Position numbers and translations under genes: made by a program. Below the pieces are notes generated by a model. It saw only the letters and a list, made by a program, of their open reading frames with translations, ran no database searches and was not told the DNA's origin. A stretch of 64,000 nucleotides of DNA from NCBI GenBank assembly GCA_015056905.1, contig SVFI01000005.1, forward strand, positions 62,001 through 126,000. The letters are read 5' to 3'. This document shows, in pieces, positions 63,442 through 64,000 of this stretch. The stretch's first letter is position 1. The number at the start of each line of letters is the position of its first letter. Source of the stretch: Lachnospiraceae bacterium (GTDB taxonomy: Bacteria > Bacillota > Clostridia > Lachnospirales > Lachnospiraceae).

Positions 63442-63544
63442 TCTGTCTGTCGCTCCTTTATCCGGCTCATGTCCGAAAATTCCTCAAATCCACTTTAGTA
63501 TAACATTCCCATGTCGCTTTTACCATAAGAAGTTGTGAAATAAC

Positions 63545-63573
63545 TTGTCAAAAATCCGTCGGCAAATTACAAT
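63545..63573 (+). promoter_or_regulatory. Promoter of the last small membrane protein gene
   Basis: TTGTCA (63545-63550), 17-base spacer, TACAAT (63568-63573), 37 bases before the ATG. Confidence 0.75.
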
Positions 63574-63610
63574 AGAAAAAATAACACATCAGAAAGAAGG
63601 CATTTATTTT

Positions 63611-63910
63611 ATGTATAGTAAAAAACAACGATTCGCAGCACTCCTCGGTATCATCCTTTTAGTACTGCTTTACATTGTCACTCTCATCTGCGCAATTTTC
63701 GATTTTGACGGAAGCGGAAAACTTTTTATGATTTGTCTGTTCGCCACCATCGCAGTCCCGATTCTTATCTGGCTCTATGTGTGGATGTACGGCAAACTGA
63801 CGAACAAGAAGACATTTGCTGATTTTAGCAATATGGATGATGAGACGGACAGCGCCTCAGATTCTGCTGAGACTGTTACGGTTTCGAAGCGAAAGACTCG
63901 GAAGAAGTAG
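63611..63910 (+). CDS. Small two-helix membrane protein
   Basis: 99 residues: two membrane segments (about 8-29 and 37-58) and a hydrophilic tail rich in Asp/Ser/Lys ending in RKTRKK. Such proteins of about 100 residues are widespread in Lachnospiraceae; no function is known. AAGAAGG is upstream of the ATG, with a good promoter. It is divergent from the pseudokinase gene, 169 bases away. After it, up to 64000, nothing is seen. Confidence 0.78.
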   Translation: MYSKKQRFAALLGIILLVLLYIVTLICAIFDFDGSGKLFMICLFATIAVPILIWLYVWMYGKLTNKKTFADFSNMDDETDSASDSAETVTVSKRKTRKK

Positions 63911-64000
63911 AATTTTTTCGCCACCGATTATGGGAATATCCAATTTCCCTTTTTAGTATCGCTTACGAATTAATCAAAAAGAGCTTCTATGGTATCATTC

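Overview
The window looks like chromosomal DNA of a Lachnospiraceae-type clostridium (Firmicutes/Bacillota). Support: GGAGG-type ribosome binding sites, a type A RNase P RNA, a T-box leader before thrS, an L20-type leader before infC-rpmI-rplT, the order dgt-dnaG-rpoD-trmK-Nif3, two-subunit pyrB-pyrI, and accessory families frequent in gut clostridia (BspA-like repeat proteins, DUF5050, Rpn-type nucleases, holin-like type I toxins). No species can be named from sequence alone.

Layout. 0-9 kb: end of an ABC-F gene, a PHP phosphoesterase, then a leftward operon pheA-ppx-ppk-HAD/HAD fusion. 9-21 kb: folate synthesis genes (folC, folE, an HD-domain gene, folP, a folB-folK fusion), broken up by a 1638-residue secreted BspA-repeat/lipase protein, a pair of small paralogous membrane proteins and an Rpn-type nuclease; a 183-bp inverted-repeat element lies upstream of folC. 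21-32 kb: small membrane proteins, nitroreductase, pyrB-pyrI, lepB, a helicase with apparent membrane anchors, two G3E (CobW-type) GTPases, hflX and an aldolase with a striking operator-like site. 32-43 kb: an SGNH/MBOAT acyl-transfer pair, rnpB, and the macromolecular-synthesis group (nucleoside kinase, Nif3, trmK, rpoD, dnaG, dgt), then tRNA-Leu(CAG).

43-47 kb is the most unusual part. A tRNA-Leu(AAG) gene has its last 21 bases plus one flanking base repeated exactly 679 bp downstream, the signature of an integrated or decayed element. Between the copies lie a 31-codon holin-like toxin and its probable antisense RNA. Beyond it come a decayed second copy of that RNA region and two regularly phased arrays of inverted hexamers: three units of GGATAA-N20-TTATCC at an 84-bp period, and five units of CCCGAC-N23-GTCGGG at an exact 53-bp period with G-poor, non-repeated filler. 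No protein-coding gene explains either array.

47-64 kb: a FliB-like methylase, a heterodimeric ABC exporter with one degenerate site, a HAD phosphatase, an acetylesterase-like secreted protein, a class I amidotransferase, dinB, pepD, the infC operon, a DUF1540 gene with a sequestered ribosome binding site, the T-box/small-protein/thrS unit, a SEC-C protein, a membrane pseudokinase and a small membrane protein.
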